The translations under genes were made by a program, and so were the position numbers. The notes beneath the pieces were generated by a model. The model was not told the origin of the DNA. It did no database searches and worked only from the letters and a program-made list of their open reading frames with translations. This document shows, one piece after another, positions 41,688-50,795 of a DNA stretch of 64,000 nt. The stretch's first letter is position 1; each line of letters begins with the position of its first letter. The DNA is from Seohaeicola saemankumensis (GTDB lineage: Bacteria; Pseudomonadota; Alphaproteobacteria; Rhodobacterales; Rhodobacteraceae). The DNA lies in assembly GCF_020171285.1 (NCBI RefSeq), contig NZ_JAIUZI010000005.1, forward strand, positions 124,001 through 188,000. Direction: 5' to 3'.

Positions 41688-43022
41688 TTATTTGTTGTGG
41701 CCGTGCATGTGATTTGTGACTTGCTGATCGTCTTGGCGGCTCGCCCGTGTGAGAAACACGCGCTCAAACAGGAATACGGTCGCCATGGCGACAAGAGCCG
41801 CCAGGACAATTATCGGGTCGCTTTTCAGCTTCATCGCGGCAAACGCCAGCAGCACAACAAGGTCCATGGCGATGGCCGCCAGCAATATGCTTCCCCGCGC
41901 GCCAATGTCGTGACGCAGGTTTTTCCAAACCCCCCAGTGAATCAAAATATCCATGACCAGATAGAAAAACACACCAAGCGCCGCGATACGGCCGAGGTCG
42001 AAGAACACCGCCAGTGTCCCGGCGATGACCACGGTGTAGACCAGCGTATGGTCTCGGATCGTTCCGGGCATCCCGAAATGGCTGTGCGGGATCATTTTCA
42101 TCTCGGTCAGCATGGCCAGCATGCGGGACACGGCAAAGACGCTGGCAATTACACCCGAGGTTGTCGCGACCAGAGCAAGGCCAATCGTGAGGTAGAACCC
42201 CGTCCGGCCAAGTGCGGGTTCGGCGGCTTCGGCCAGCGAATAGTCTTTGGCCGCGATCAGTTCATCAAGGGTCAGGTTTGACCCGACTGCCAGCGCGACC
42301 AGCAGGTAAATCACGACGCAGATCGCGATCGAGATGACGATTGCTCGACCGACATTGCGGTGCGGTTCGACGATTTCGGCACCGCTGTTGGTGATCGTGG
42401 TAAAGCCCTTGAACGCGAGAATAGCCAGAGCGACCGCTGCAACAAACCCGATTGGATCGGTCGCCGATTGTGCACTCGTGGGGGCAAAATCCACGCCACC
42501 TGCCCACAGTGCCGCAATGGCAAACAACGCGATTCCGCCCACCTTCAATGTGGCCATCACCTGAGAGAACAACCCGACGGATCGCGTTCCGGCGGCATTC
42601 ACCAGATATGCAAAGACAATAAGCCCCAGCGCCAGAACAGGGATCATCCAGCCCGAGGGTTCACCTCCGATACCGCGCATGAGGTATGTGGCGAAGGTCC
42701 GTGCGACGAGGCTTTCATTGATGACCATCGACAAGGCCATCAACAGCGCCGCGCCAGCCGCGACCGTGGTCGGCCCGTAGGCTTTTTGCAAAATCATTCC
42801 GATGCCACCCGCAGACGGATAGCTATTGGACATCTTGACATAAGTGTATGCACTAAAGGCCGTGACGATAGCGCCGACCAGAAAGGCTGCGGGGAACCAA
42901 TTCCCGGCGAGTTCGGCGATCTGTCCGGTCAAGGCCAGAATGCCAGCGCCGATCATGACACCGGTACCCATCGCTATGGCGTCAATCAGGCTCAGGCTGT
43001 TTTTCTGGTAGTCCGACGTCAT
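41688..43022 (-). CDS. APC superfamily amino acid permease-like transporter
   Basis: This 444-residue, 12-helix membrane protein has the APC signature near the N-terminus (DAIAMGTGVMIGAGILALTG) and NSGAEIVEPHRNVGRAIVIS in the middle. The C-terminus is His-rich (NHMHGHNK). The ATG at 43022 is chosen over an upstream start because the APC pattern begins here; it overlaps the stop of the TVP38-like gene. The substrate is unknown. Its place in a copper island suggests import of a metal-ligating or redox amino acid, but this is inference. Confidence 0.85.
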   Translation of the reverse strand: MTSDYQKNSLSLIDAIAMGTGVMIGAGILALTGQIAELAGNWFPAAFLVGAIVTAFSAYTYVKMSNSYPSAGGIGMILQKAYGPTTVAAGAALLMALSMVINESLVARTFATYLMRGIGGEPSGWMIPVLALGLIVFAYLVNAAGTRSVGLFSQVMATLKVGGIALFAIAALWAGGVDFAPTSAQSATDPIGFVAAVALAILAFKGFTTITNSGAEIVEPHRNVGRAIVISIAICVVIYLLVALAVGSNLTLDELIAAKDYSLAEAAEPALGRTGFYLTIGLALVATTSGVIASVFAVSRMLAMLTEMKMIPHSHFGMPGTIRDHTLVYTVVIAGTLAVFFDLGRIAALGVFFYLVMDILIHWGVWKNLRHDIGARGSILLAAIAMDLVVLLAFAAMKLKSDPIIVLAALVAMATVFLFERVFLTRASRQDDQQVTNHMHGHNK

Positions 43023-43726
43023 TCTCCGCTTTCCTCTGAGCCAAATCTGCCTGTGCCAATCAGGTTCCGGCGCAGGGCCAGTACGAGAAGGGGAAGCGCT
43101 GTCGCGATACCCAATCCCAAGGCCAAAAGCGCGGCATCGTCGGAGGTCCCTTGCAATACTGTTTGTCCGACATGCGCCAGAAGGAAACTCGCAGGCAGGA
43201 TGCCGGCCAGGGTCGCGACTGCAAAACGCCATAGATGCAAACTGCTAAGCCCCGCTGCATAACTGACGATGTCAAATGACAAGAACGGAAGGATGCGGCT
43301 GACAAAAACGGTTAATGTTAACGCATTCTGCGACCCCAACAGGGTGTGCCCCTCCAGTGATCCTGCAACACGTTCGACCAGATCGCGCCCCAAGAAACGC
43401 GCCAACCAGAACGCCACGATTGCACCGACCTCGGCGCCGATAGCGACATAAACCGTTCCCGCATAGTGGCCGAATGCAGCACCCGCGGCCAGTGCAATCG
43501 GGGCGCTTGGCAAAGGGCTGACAACTACGGCAACAATCATCAGGCCGATGACCGTGGCGGGCCCCCATATCCCTGAGGCGACGACCCAGGCGCTGATATA
43601 GTCGGCAGAGTAGTCATCAAGCCTCCCGCCCGACTCTGATGTCGATATCCATGCAGCCAAGATCACGAGGACCGCGATCACTCCCAGCAGTCGCCGAATT
43701 CCCGATATGTGGCGACTGGCCTGCAT
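43019..43726 (-). CDS. TVP38/TMEM64-family membrane protein (DedA-like)
   Basis: This 235-residue membrane protein of the SNARE-associated/VTT group has the characteristic segments ALAAGAAFGHYAGTVYVAIG and FWLARFLGRDLVERVAG, plus FVSRILPFLSFDIVSYAAGL. ATG 43726 follows the rhodanese stop by one base. Members occur in metal-resistance loci next to rhodaneses or mercuric-reductase-like genes, and the wider superfamily handles lipid or small-molecule transport. The exact job is unknown. Confidence 0.82.
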   Translation of the reverse strand: MQASRHISGIRRLLGVIAVLVILAAWISTSESGGRLDDYSADYISAWVVASGIWGPATVIGLMIVAVVVSPLPSAPIALAAGAAFGHYAGTVYVAIGAEVGAIVAFWLARFLGRDLVERVAGSLEGHTLLGSQNALTLTVFVSRILPFLSFDIVSYAAGLSSLHLWRFAVATLAGILPASFLLAHVGQTVLQGTSDDAALLALGLGIATALPLLVLALRRNLIGTGRFGSEESGE

Positions 43727-43727
43727 G

Positions 43728-44207
43728 TCACCCCAGTTCGTCAGGAAGCGTTGAAATGGCCTGTGCCATCGAAACAACGGGGAGTCCGGTTGCGAGCCAC
43801 CCGGGGCCACTTTCTGACCCAAGCATGCCCTCAGGAATGTCGACGAACCCAACGTGGTCAGAGCGAGCCAGCCATTGCAAAACCGTCGCCGAGCGGCCTC
43901 CGGTCGCGCATATGATTCCTACTGGTCGCCCCGCCGACATTTTTCTGGCGGCGAACAGCCGCGCAGTGAAACCGCTTTCGTGCATGCTTATGGGCCAGAC
44001 ACCAGCACCTACCCCCGTGCTTTGCCATTCCTTGGATGTGCGCACGTCGACGATGCGAAGCCGGTCTCCGAGCAGCGCGTCATAAGCGGCAGAGACGGAT
44101 AGGGCGTTTTGAACTTCCGATTTCCCCAACACAGGGGGCGCGGCAAGTGCGACCGGAGCGATTAACAATCCTTGCAACACAGTGCGTCGGGAAGTCCAAT
44201 CAAACAT
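43728..44207 (-). CDS. exported rhodanese-like protein
   Basis: This 159-residue protein has a twin-arginine-like signal (TSRRTVLQGLLIAPVALA) and a rhodanese domain. The active Cys100 lies in the loop GIICATGGRSA, and RIVDVRTSKEW is the usual upstream motif. Rhodaneses carry persulfide sulfur, and a periplasmic one could handle sulfur ligands or copper-sensitive thiols. It is the first gene of a three-gene leftward unit. No MerR-type box is seen in the 190 bases upstream. Confidence 0.85.
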   Translation of the reverse strand: MFDWTSRRTVLQGLLIAPVALAAPPVLGKSEVQNALSVSAAYDALLGDRLRIVDVRTSKEWQSTGVGAGVWPISMHESGFTARLFAARKMSAGRPVGIICATGGRSATVLQWLARSDHVGFVDIPEGMLGSESGPGWLATGLPVVSMAQAISTLPDELG

Positions 44208-44400
44208 TAGGGGTTCCTTTTCCTAAGTGTCTTTCGGGGCAAACACGACGGCGCCAAGTTCGTCGGCGCGAGCACTTGCGTTATTCAAGACGCAAGCGGT
44301 TCGGGTGAAGGGTAGGGGGGGCAGGCTGCTTGGCTCCCTGCCACAGATGACAACTTCACATTTGCGGCAGGGGCTTCAATTGCGCCGTTCCTAAACTGGA

Positions 44401-45054
44401 TCAGTTGTCCTGCGATTTCGAACCGTCCTTCATCATCGGAGCGGACTCCATTTGTTGACCCATCCTGTCTGCCGGCGCGGTCATTTCCGAACCGGTAATC
44501 TTGCCATCGCCATCGGCGTCAAGATGCTGAAAGCGGTCGACCATGGCGTCGCGCATCATCATCGAGTGCATTGACTCGAACTCCTCAAGTGTCACCACAC
44601 CATCGCCGTCCTTGTCCGCATTCTGGTGCATGAACTGCATGAACTCGTGCGCTTCTTCGGCAGAGACTGAACCATCTCCGTCGTTGTCAGCCCCGGCCGA
44701 ACCCATCATTGCGCCGGACATCATGCCCATCATGTCCCTGTCCATCATTCCGTTTCTGGTATCGGGGGACATGCCACCTTGCATCATGCCACCCTGCATC
44801 ATACCGCCGTGCATCTGCATCTGCATCTGCATCATCATTTTCATCATCGTTTGCATCATGGCATGATGATCCCCGCCCATCATGGCGCCACCCGCCATTG
44901 GCATATTGGCATCGTCGTTGCCCTGCTGCATTTGCCCCATTTCGCCGGGTTTTGCCTTTTTTTTGCCGTCGTGATGACCGGCATCGGCCATGGCAATCGT
45001 TGCGCTTCCCATAGCCATGATGGCGGCAATGGCGGTTGTGAGTTTTGCAGACAT
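44401..45054 (-). CDS. periplasmic Met-rich EF-hand protein
   Basis: This 217-residue protein has a signal peptide ending near residue 24 (ATIAMADAG). Residues about 51-115 are packed with Met (over 30 in 65) and look like a copper(I)-binding tract. Three EF-hand loops follow: DNDGDGSVSAEE (123-134), DKDGDGVVTLEE (147-158) and DADGDGKITGSE (179-190). ATG 45054 follows AGAGGTGA. It is divergent from the two-component system and probably controlled by it. A copper store or calcium-linked copper chaperone is plausible. Confidence 0.82.
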   Translation of the reverse strand: MSAKLTTAIAAIMAMGSATIAMADAGHHDGKKKAKPGEMGQMQQGNDDANMPMAGGAMMGGDHHAMMQTMMKMMMQMQMQMHGGMMQGGMMQGGMSPDTRNGMMDRDMMGMMSGAMMGSAGADNDGDGSVSAEEAHEFMQFMHQNADKDGDGVVTLEEFESMHSMMMRDAMVDRFQHLDADGDGKITGSEMTAPADRMGQQMESAPMMKDGSKSQDN

Positions 45055-45159
45055 GGTTTCACCTCTGATTTTGGTCATGCGCTTCAGGTGGGGATTAGAA
45101 ATCGAGGCGAAAGACTTTGCATCCGGCCAATTGTATCGCTCTGTCGCACAAGGGCATGC

Positions 45160-45176
45160 TGTTACAATCGGTGACA
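45160..45176. promoter_or_regulatory. candidate response-regulator operator between divergent genes
   Basis: TGTTAC and GTGACA form an imperfect inverted repeat around AATCG (one mismatch), midway between the Met-rich EF-hand gene and the response regulator. OmpR-type copper regulators bind such repeats, so autoregulation and control of the divergent gene are likely. Confidence 0.35.
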
Positions 45177-45220
45177 AAAATGCGTCTGACGTCGTGGGAT
45201 CGGCAGAGTAAGGAGGACTT

Positions 45221-45946
45221 ATGAACAGCGCACCGCATATTCTGGTTGTTGATGATCACAAGGAGATCAGAGACAGCGTGACCCGGTTTCTGGAAAAGAA
45301 CGGGATGCGGGCGACGTCTGCCAAAGATGCCTCTGACATGGACAGCAAACTCGCCAAGGGACATTTTGACCTTTTGGTGTTGGACGTGATGATGCCAGGT
45401 GAAACCGGATTGTCCGTCTGCCGCCGGCTCTCGGCCGAGAACCGTCTGCCCATCATCATGCTGACGGCACTGGGGGAAGACACGGATCGGATTGTCGGTC
45501 TGGAGATCGGCGCGGATGACTACCTGGCCAAACCATTCAATCCGCGCGAATTGCTTGCGCGCATCAAGGCGGTTCTGCGCCGTGCCGCGCAACACGATAC
45601 TCTGGCAGGTGGGATGGCGGGTCGAAAAGTGCAGTTCGCGCATCTGGTATTGGACGTGGACCGACAGGTTCTCATCGATCGAGAGGGCGGGGAAACAACA
45701 CTCACCCATGCCGAGTTCAAGCTGCTTCTTGTCCTTGTTGAGCGTCCCCGCGTGGTGCTCAGTCGGGACGAGCTTCTCGACCTGACACAGGGTCGGTCGG
45801 CTGGTCCGTTTGATCGCACGATAGACAACCAGATCAGCCGGCTGCGGCGTAAGGTTGAACCCGACATCCTGCGCCCCAAGATCATCAAGACGGTTCGGAA
45901 TGGCGGTTACAGCCTGTCGGTAGACGTCGAGGTGCTGGATCGATGA
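45221..45946 (+). CDS. OmpR-family response regulator (copper-responsive type)
   Basis: This 241-residue regulator has a receiver with acidic pocket Asp11-Asp12, phospho-acceptor Asp55 in VLDVMMPGE and the Lys in YLAKPFNPREL. The C-terminal winged helix (TLTHAEFKLLLVLVERPRVV, then VRNGGYSLSV) binds DNA. AAGGAGGAC precedes ATG 45221. It overlaps the sensor kinase start by four bases. Linkage to copper genes suggests a CusR/CopR role. Confidence 0.9.
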   Translation: MNSAPHILVVDDHKEIRDSVTRFLEKNGMRATSAKDASDMDSKLAKGHFDLLVLDVMMPGETGLSVCRRLSAENRLPIIMLTALGEDTDRIVGLEIGADDYLAKPFNPRELLARIKAVLRRAAQHDTLAGGMAGRKVQFAHLVLDVDRQVLIDREGGETTLTHAEFKLLLVLVERPRVVLSRDELLDLTQGRSAGPFDRTIDNQISRLRRKVEPDILRPKIIKTVRNGGYSLSVDVEVLDR

Positions 45947-47349
45947 TCGATCTGTTTCGCAGCCTCAAGGTTCAGCTGGTCCTGCTTGTTGTTGCTGCAC
46001 TGACCGTCGCGCAACTGGTTAGCCTTTGGCTGTTCGCCGACGAGCGCAGCCTGGCCGTTCGTGCTGCCCTTGGGTTCGAGGCCGCCGGGCGCGCCGCGAA
46101 TGTCGCACGGCTCATCGAAGAGGCCCCGGATGATCTGCATCAGTCCATATTGCGGGCGGCCAATTCCCCGCTGGTGCGGTTCGAGTTGTCGTCAACGCCG
46201 GGGGTGCAACATACCGACCACTCGGACGGCGGGCAGGTCGAGTCCCGAATACGGGCATTGCTGGATGACAACTTCAGCCGCGATATCCGCGTTGAACTGC
46301 ATGAAGTGCAGGGTCAGATCCTGCCGCTTCCGCATCTTTCGCCGGAAATGGCCGAAATGCACAAGGCAATGATGCGCGGAGAACTATCAGCGATAGAGAT
46401 GAACCTCTCGATCGCCGTTGAGGGCAGCCAGTGGCTGAATGTCGGAACTCGGTTCGAGCGCCCACCCATACAGTGGCCATTCTATTCCATGCTGACCTTC
46501 GCATTGTCAGCGGCAGCTCTCCTGATCGCGGTATTCTGGTTTCTCGCGACCCGTCTTATTGCACCGCTGCGGCGTCTGGTGCGCGCGGCCGACCGGCTTG
46601 GCCGCGGCGAAGATGTCGGTGTCTTGCCGGTGACGGGGCCCACCGAGGTTCGCGACCTCACGCAGACCTTCAACCGGATGCAAGATCGGTTGACGCGCTT
46701 TGTTGCGGACCGGACCCGCGTGCTGGCGGCGCTAGGGCACGATCTGCGATCGCCGCTGACCGCTATGCGCGTCAGGGCGGAAATGGTCGACGACGATGAA
46801 ACACGGGTCAGTCTGATCACCTCCGTCGAAGAAATGCAGTCCATGGTGGAGGCAACTCTGACCTTTGCGCGCGGGCTTACCGGTTCTGAAGAACCCGAAC
46901 CCGTCAACTTCGCGAATTTCCTCGATGGTTTGAAATCTGACATGATGCAGACGTTCGAAGTTGAGGGCGACCCTGATTACCAAGCCCGCGTCCGCCCCAA
47001 TGCTCTGCGCCGCGCGCTACGAAACCTGATTGAAAACGCGCTTCGCTACGGCGGCAGCGCGCATGTCCATCATGCAATTCGCGGTTCTGAGGTTGTCGTG
47101 ACAATCGACGACGATGGCCCCGGAATACCAGCCGCCGACCTGGAAAGGGTGTTCGACCCGTTTTTCCGCCTTGAGCAATCACGGTCACTGGAAACCGGAG
47201 GGCATGGCCTTGGCCTATCCATCGCCCGGACAATTGTCCGGGCCCATGGCGGCGATGTCATCCTCACCAATCGCGAAACAGGCGGTGTCAGGGCCACACT
47301 GACCATTCCACTTGCAAACGAAACTCAGAAAAAACGGGAACCGAAATGA
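45943..47349 (+). CDS. sensor histidine kinase (copper-responsive type)
   Basis: This 468-residue kinase has a first membrane helix near residues 9-30, a periplasmic sensor of about 150 residues and a second helix near 182-205. It then has HAMP (LIAPLRRLVRAADRLGRGED), the phospho-His box LGHDLRSPLTAMR (His near 267), the N box NLIENALRYGG and G boxes DDDGPGIP and GHGLGLSIA. The periplasmic part has scattered His and Met (LPHLSPEMAEMHKAMMRG) that could bind copper. Paired with the regulator before it. Confidence 0.9.
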   Translation: MIDLFRSLKVQLVLLVVAALTVAQLVSLWLFADERSLAVRAALGFEAAGRAANVARLIEEAPDDLHQSILRAANSPLVRFELSSTPGVQHTDHSDGGQVESRIRALLDDNFSRDIRVELHEVQGQILPLPHLSPEMAEMHKAMMRGELSAIEMNLSIAVEGSQWLNVGTRFERPPIQWPFYSMLTFALSAAALLIAVFWFLATRLIAPLRRLVRAADRLGRGEDVGVLPVTGPTEVRDLTQTFNRMQDRLTRFVADRTRVLAALGHDLRSPLTAMRVRAEMVDDDETRVSLITSVEEMQSMVEATLTFARGLTGSEEPEPVNFANFLDGLKSDMMQTFEVEGDPDYQARVRPNALRRALRNLIENALRYGGSAHVHHAIRGSEVVVTIDDDGPGIPAADLERVFDPFFRLEQSRSLETGGHGLGLSIARTIVRAHGGDVILTNRETGGVRATLTIPLANETQKKREPK

Positions 47350-47666
47350 CGCTGAAACGAGTTGTTGCAAGCCTTGTCTTGCTGCCGATGTCGACAGCAG
47401 CCCTTGCGGACGCGGGGTCTGATCGAGGCTGGGAATACGGTCATATGTATTGGAACGGAGGATTCGGCATGTTCGGTGGACTCATGATGCTGGTTTTCTG
47501 GGGCATCGTTGTTGCGTTGATCGTGATGGCCGTGCGGTGGTTCTCGGTCTCGGGTCAGGCCGGAAACCAATCACCGGACGCGCTGGAGATCCTGAAATCC
47601 AGGTTCGCCAAGGGTGAGATGGACGAAGAGGAGTTTCGCAGGAAGAAGGCGGCTCTCGAGGGGTGA
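47346..47666 (+). CDS. SHOCT-domain membrane protein
   Basis: This 106-residue protein has a signal peptide (VASLVLLPMSTAALA), a Gly/Met/Trp-rich linker and one membrane helix (LMMLVFWGIVVALIVMAVRW, near 45-65). The C-terminal SHOCT motif is ALEILKSRFAKGEMDEEEFR. SHOCT proteins are small oligomerising membrane partners, common in copper clusters. It overlaps the kinase stop (ATGA), so it may modulate the sensor. Confidence 0.8.
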   Translation: MTLKRVVASLVLLPMSTAALADAGSDRGWEYGHMYWNGGFGMFGGLMMLVFWGIVVALIVMAVRWFSVSGQAGNQSPDALEILKSRFAKGEMDEEEFRRKKAALEG

Positions 47667-47731
47667 TCTGAGCATCAGTTCAGCCACGCGCACCAAACAC
47701 CTATTGATTGACTCTAGTACTGGACAGACCC

Positions 47732-49732
47732 ATGACACCTGAAATCGGCCACTTCGCGCTTGCGCTTGCCCTGGGTATGGCCATCGTCCAGTCGATCCTA
47801 CCGCTTCTGGGCGCGCGCCAGGGGCGGCTTTTGTGGATGCGTTCGGCTCGCACGACATCCATCGCGCAGCTGGTGCTGGTTGCCATAGCGTTCTCAGCAC
47901 TGATGAGGAGTTTCATGGTCAGCGATTTCACGGTGCTGAATGTCGCAGCCAACTCGCACTCGCTGAAACCCATGCTCTACAAGATCGCGGGCACGTGGGG
48001 TAGCCACGAGGGTTCCCTGCTTTTATGGGTTCTGATCCTGACCGTTTTCGGCGCTGGTGTGGCCCTGTTCGGGAGCAACATACCTGAAGAGCTGAAGGCA
48101 CGAACCCTGGCTGTGCAGGCCTGGATCAGCACCGGGTTTCTGTCGTTCATGCTGCTGACATCCAATCCCTTCGAACGCGTCTTTCCTCCGCCGCCGGACG
48201 GCAATGACCTGAACCCGCTTTTGCAGGATGTCGGGTTGGCGTTGCATCCGCCATTTCTTTACCTCGGCTATGTCGGCTTCTCGATTGTGTTTTCCTTTGC
48301 GGTTGCTGCTCTTCTGGAGGGGCGCGTGGATACGGCATGGGCGCGCTGGGTGCGTCCATGGACCCTCGCGGCCTGGATGTGCCTCACCGCAGGCATCGTG
48401 CTTGGATCATGGTGGGCCTATTACGAACTCGGATGGGGTGGCTGGTGGTTCTGGGATCCGGTCGAAAACGTCAGCTTCATGCCGTGGCTTCTGGGCACCG
48501 CGCTTCTGCATTCAGCCATTGTCACGGAGAAACGGGATGCTTTCAAAAGCTGGACAATTCTTCTGGCCATCCTGACCTTTTCTCTGTCGCTGCTGGGCAC
48601 GTTCGTTGTGCGCTCGGGGTTGCTGACATCGGTCCACGCCTTTGCGGTGGATCCCGAAAGGGGGCTATACATCCTGTTCCTGCTGGCATTGTCGATCGGT
48701 GGATCGCTGGCGCTTTATGCCTGGCGGGCGCCAGAGATGGAGCCAGGTGGCATCTTCAAGCCGATCAGCCGAGAGGCCGGGCTTCTGGTCAACAATCTCA
48801 TTCTTGGGGTGGCGACGGGAACCGTGCTTTTCGGCACGCTTTATCCTTTGTTTGTCGAGGCCGTGGCGGGTGAGAAAATCTCGGTCGGCGCACCGTTTTT
48901 CAATGCCACATTCGTTCCCCTTATGCTGCCTCTGGTTCTGGTAATGGGGATAGGACCGTTTCTGTCCTGGAAACGGGCCGACCTGCCCGGAGTATGGCAA
49001 CGTTTGAAGTGGGTCGCGGCTCTGTCTGTTCTCTTGACCCTGATCATGTCCTATTTGCGCGACGGCGGTCCGTTGCTGGCACATATCGCCCTGCTTTTGG
49101 CGTTCTGGCTTCTGTTTGCCACGGTTCGGGAATGGGCCATGCGCATCCGGTTGTTCGATGTTCCGTTCGTCGACTCAATGCGCCGTGCCCGAAACCTGCC
49201 ACGCGCTGCGCAGGGCATGACCCTCGCCCATGCCGGGCTGGCGGTTGCGATGTTCGGTTTCATCGGGTCCAGCGCGTGGAAATCTGAACAGGTGGTTTTC
49301 GTGGCCCCGGGCACCACGATCGAGATCGCGGAGTTCGACGTCACCTTTGCCGGCGTCGATCGCGTTCGAGGGCCGAATTATGTGGCCGACAGGGGACGGC
49401 TGCTCGTGGCACGAGATGGCCAGAAGTTAACCGAGCTGTTTCCCGAGCGTCGATACTACCCGGTGGCCGAGAGCAGCACCACCGAAAGCGCCATTCGTTC
49501 TACGCTGGCGGGTGATCTTTACGCCTCCATCGCGGCGCCAGCATCAGAAACCGCCGAGAAGACCGGGGCATGGACACTGCGCATCCTCTATGAGCCGCTG
49601 GTAAATTTCATCTGGCTTGGGTCGGCTTTTCTGATCCTTGGGGGCGCCCTGTCCATGTCGGATCGGCGTCTGCGCGTCGGCGCTCCCAAGCGTGAAGCTG
49701 CGCCTTCGGCCGCAACAACTCCGGCGGAATGA
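47732..49732 (+). CDS. ccmF: cytochrome c heme lyase subunit CcmF
   Basis: This 666-residue, multi-helix membrane protein has the tryptophan-rich heme-handling loop GWGGWWFWDPVENVSF near residue 240 and conserved His-bearing loops (LGLALHPPFLYLGYVGFSIV-like region near 170). CcmF ligates heme to apocytochrome c with CcmH and CcmI. ATG 47732 is chosen because the usual start motif (TPEIGHFALALALGM) begins there. Its stop overlaps ccmG. The four ccm genes here likely mature the island cytochromes. Confidence 0.93.
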   Translation: MTPEIGHFALALALGMAIVQSILPLLGARQGRLLWMRSARTTSIAQLVLVAIAFSALMRSFMVSDFTVLNVAANSHSLKPMLYKIAGTWGSHEGSLLLWVLILTVFGAGVALFGSNIPEELKARTLAVQAWISTGFLSFMLLTSNPFERVFPPPPDGNDLNPLLQDVGLALHPPFLYLGYVGFSIVFSFAVAALLEGRVDTAWARWVRPWTLAAWMCLTAGIVLGSWWAYYELGWGGWWFWDPVENVSFMPWLLGTALLHSAIVTEKRDAFKSWTILLAILTFSLSLLGTFVVRSGLLTSVHAFAVDPERGLYILFLLALSIGGSLALYAWRAPEMEPGGIFKPISREAGLLVNNLILGVATGTVLFGTLYPLFVEAVAGEKISVGAPFFNATFVPLMLPLVLVMGIGPFLSWKRADLPGVWQRLKWVAALSVLLTLIMSYLRDGGPLLAHIALLLAFWLLFATVREWAMRIRLFDVPFVDSMRRARNLPRAAQGMTLAHAGLAVAMFGFIGSSAWKSEQVVFVAPGTTIEIAEFDVTFAGVDRVRGPNYVADRGRLLVARDGQKLTELFPERRYYPVAESSTTESAIRSTLAGDLYASIAAPASETAEKTGAWTLRILYEPLVNFIWLGSAFLILGGALSMSDRRLRVGAPKREAAPSAATTPAE

Positions 49733-50298
49733 ACATGAAACGAAGCCTTGCCTTTCTGCCTTTTGTCATTGCCGTTATCTTCGGCGGGTTCTTCCTTTGG
49801 GGGCTCAACCCCGAGCGGGACCCGAACGAGGTGCCGACGGTCCTGATCTCGCAACCGGCACCCGAGTTTGATCTCGCCCCGGTGCCGGACATCCAGACCC
49901 CCGGTCTTTCGCGTGACGATCTCGTCGGAAATCCCGGGCCAGTCGTTGTCAATGTGTTTGCGTCGTGGTGCGTGCCGTGCAGGGCCGAACACGCGGTTCT
50001 GACAAGTCTGGTGGAGCGGGACCGCATTGTCCTGTTTGGCATCAACTACAAGGACAAACCGGAGGATGCCGCGCGTTGGCTGGCGGAGATGGGGAACCCC
50101 TACTCCCGCATCGGATCAGACTCGTCAGGGCGGGCCGGGATCGAGTGGGGTATCTCGGGCGTGCCTGAAACATTCATCGTCGCGCCGGACGGCACGGTTC
50201 TGTTCCGCTATGTCGGCCCTGTCGTTGGTGACACGCCTGTAAGAAAATTCCGCGCAGCCCTGGTTGAGGCCGGCGCGTTACCGAAAGGAGGCGCATGA
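49729..50298 (+). CDS. ccmG: thiol:disulfide interchange protein CcmG/DsbE
   Basis: This 189-residue membrane-anchored thioredoxin has an N-terminal helix near residues 5-22 and active site FASWCVPCRAEH near 78-89. GVPETFIV supplies the cis-Pro loop near 143. CcmG reduces the apocytochrome CxxCH so that heme can be attached. It overlaps ccmF (ATGA) and ccmH (ATGA), the usual cluster order in alphaproteobacteria. Confidence 0.93.
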   Translation: MNMKRSLAFLPFVIAVIFGGFFLWGLNPERDPNEVPTVLISQPAPEFDLAPVPDIQTPGLSRDDLVGNPGPVVVNVFASWCVPCRAEHAVLTSLVERDRIVLFGINYKDKPEDAARWLAEMGNPYSRIGSDSSGRAGIEWGISGVPETFIVAPDGTVLFRYVGPVVGDTPVRKFRAALVEAGALPKGGA

Positions 50299-50795
50299 TG
50301 TTGCGTGCGATGACTTTCTTGATCGCCATGACATTGGCGGGAATGGCGGCAGCGGTCGAACCCGACGAGATGCTGTCTGACCCCGTGCTTGAGGCCCGGG
50401 CGCGAGATATCTCGAAAGAACTGCGGTGCGTGGTCTGTCTCAACCAGAATATCGACAGTTCAAATGCGGGGGTCGCGCGTGACCTGCGCCTTCTGGTGCG
50501 TGAGCGTCTGGTGGCAGGGGATACCAATGAACAGGCGCTTGCATTCATTCAGGCCCGCTATGGTGACTATGTCCTGCTCAATCCGCCATGGAATGCGAAA
50601 ACCTATGTGCTTTGGGTGGCGCCGCTGGCAATGGTGATCGCCGCACTTGGGATCGGTTTCGCAACTGTGCGTCAACGTCGCGCCGGAGGCCGTTCTGCGG
50701 GGCATTCCGCGGTCGAAAAAAACCAGTTATCCACGGACGAGGAGTTGGAGGTCGCAAATTTCATAGAACACTACAATTCCGGAGACAGGTCATGA
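50295..50795 (+). CDS. ccmH: cytochrome c maturation protein CcmH
   Basis: This 166-residue protein has a signal peptide, the redox motif LRCVVCLNQNI near residues 35-45 and one membrane helix (VLWVAPLAMVIAALGIGF) near 108-126. CcmH passes reduced apocytochrome to the lyase. The usual Gln after the second Cys is Leu here (CLNQ in place of CQNQ), a small deviation. The stop overlaps ccmI. Confidence 0.92.
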   Translation: MMLRAMTFLIAMTLAGMAAAVEPDEMLSDPVLEARARDISKELRCVVCLNQNIDSSNAGVARDLRLLVRERLVAGDTNEQALAFIQARYGDYVLLNPPWNAKTYVLWVAPLAMVIAALGIGFATVRQRRAGGRSAGHSAVEKNQLSTDEELEVANFIEHYNSGDRS

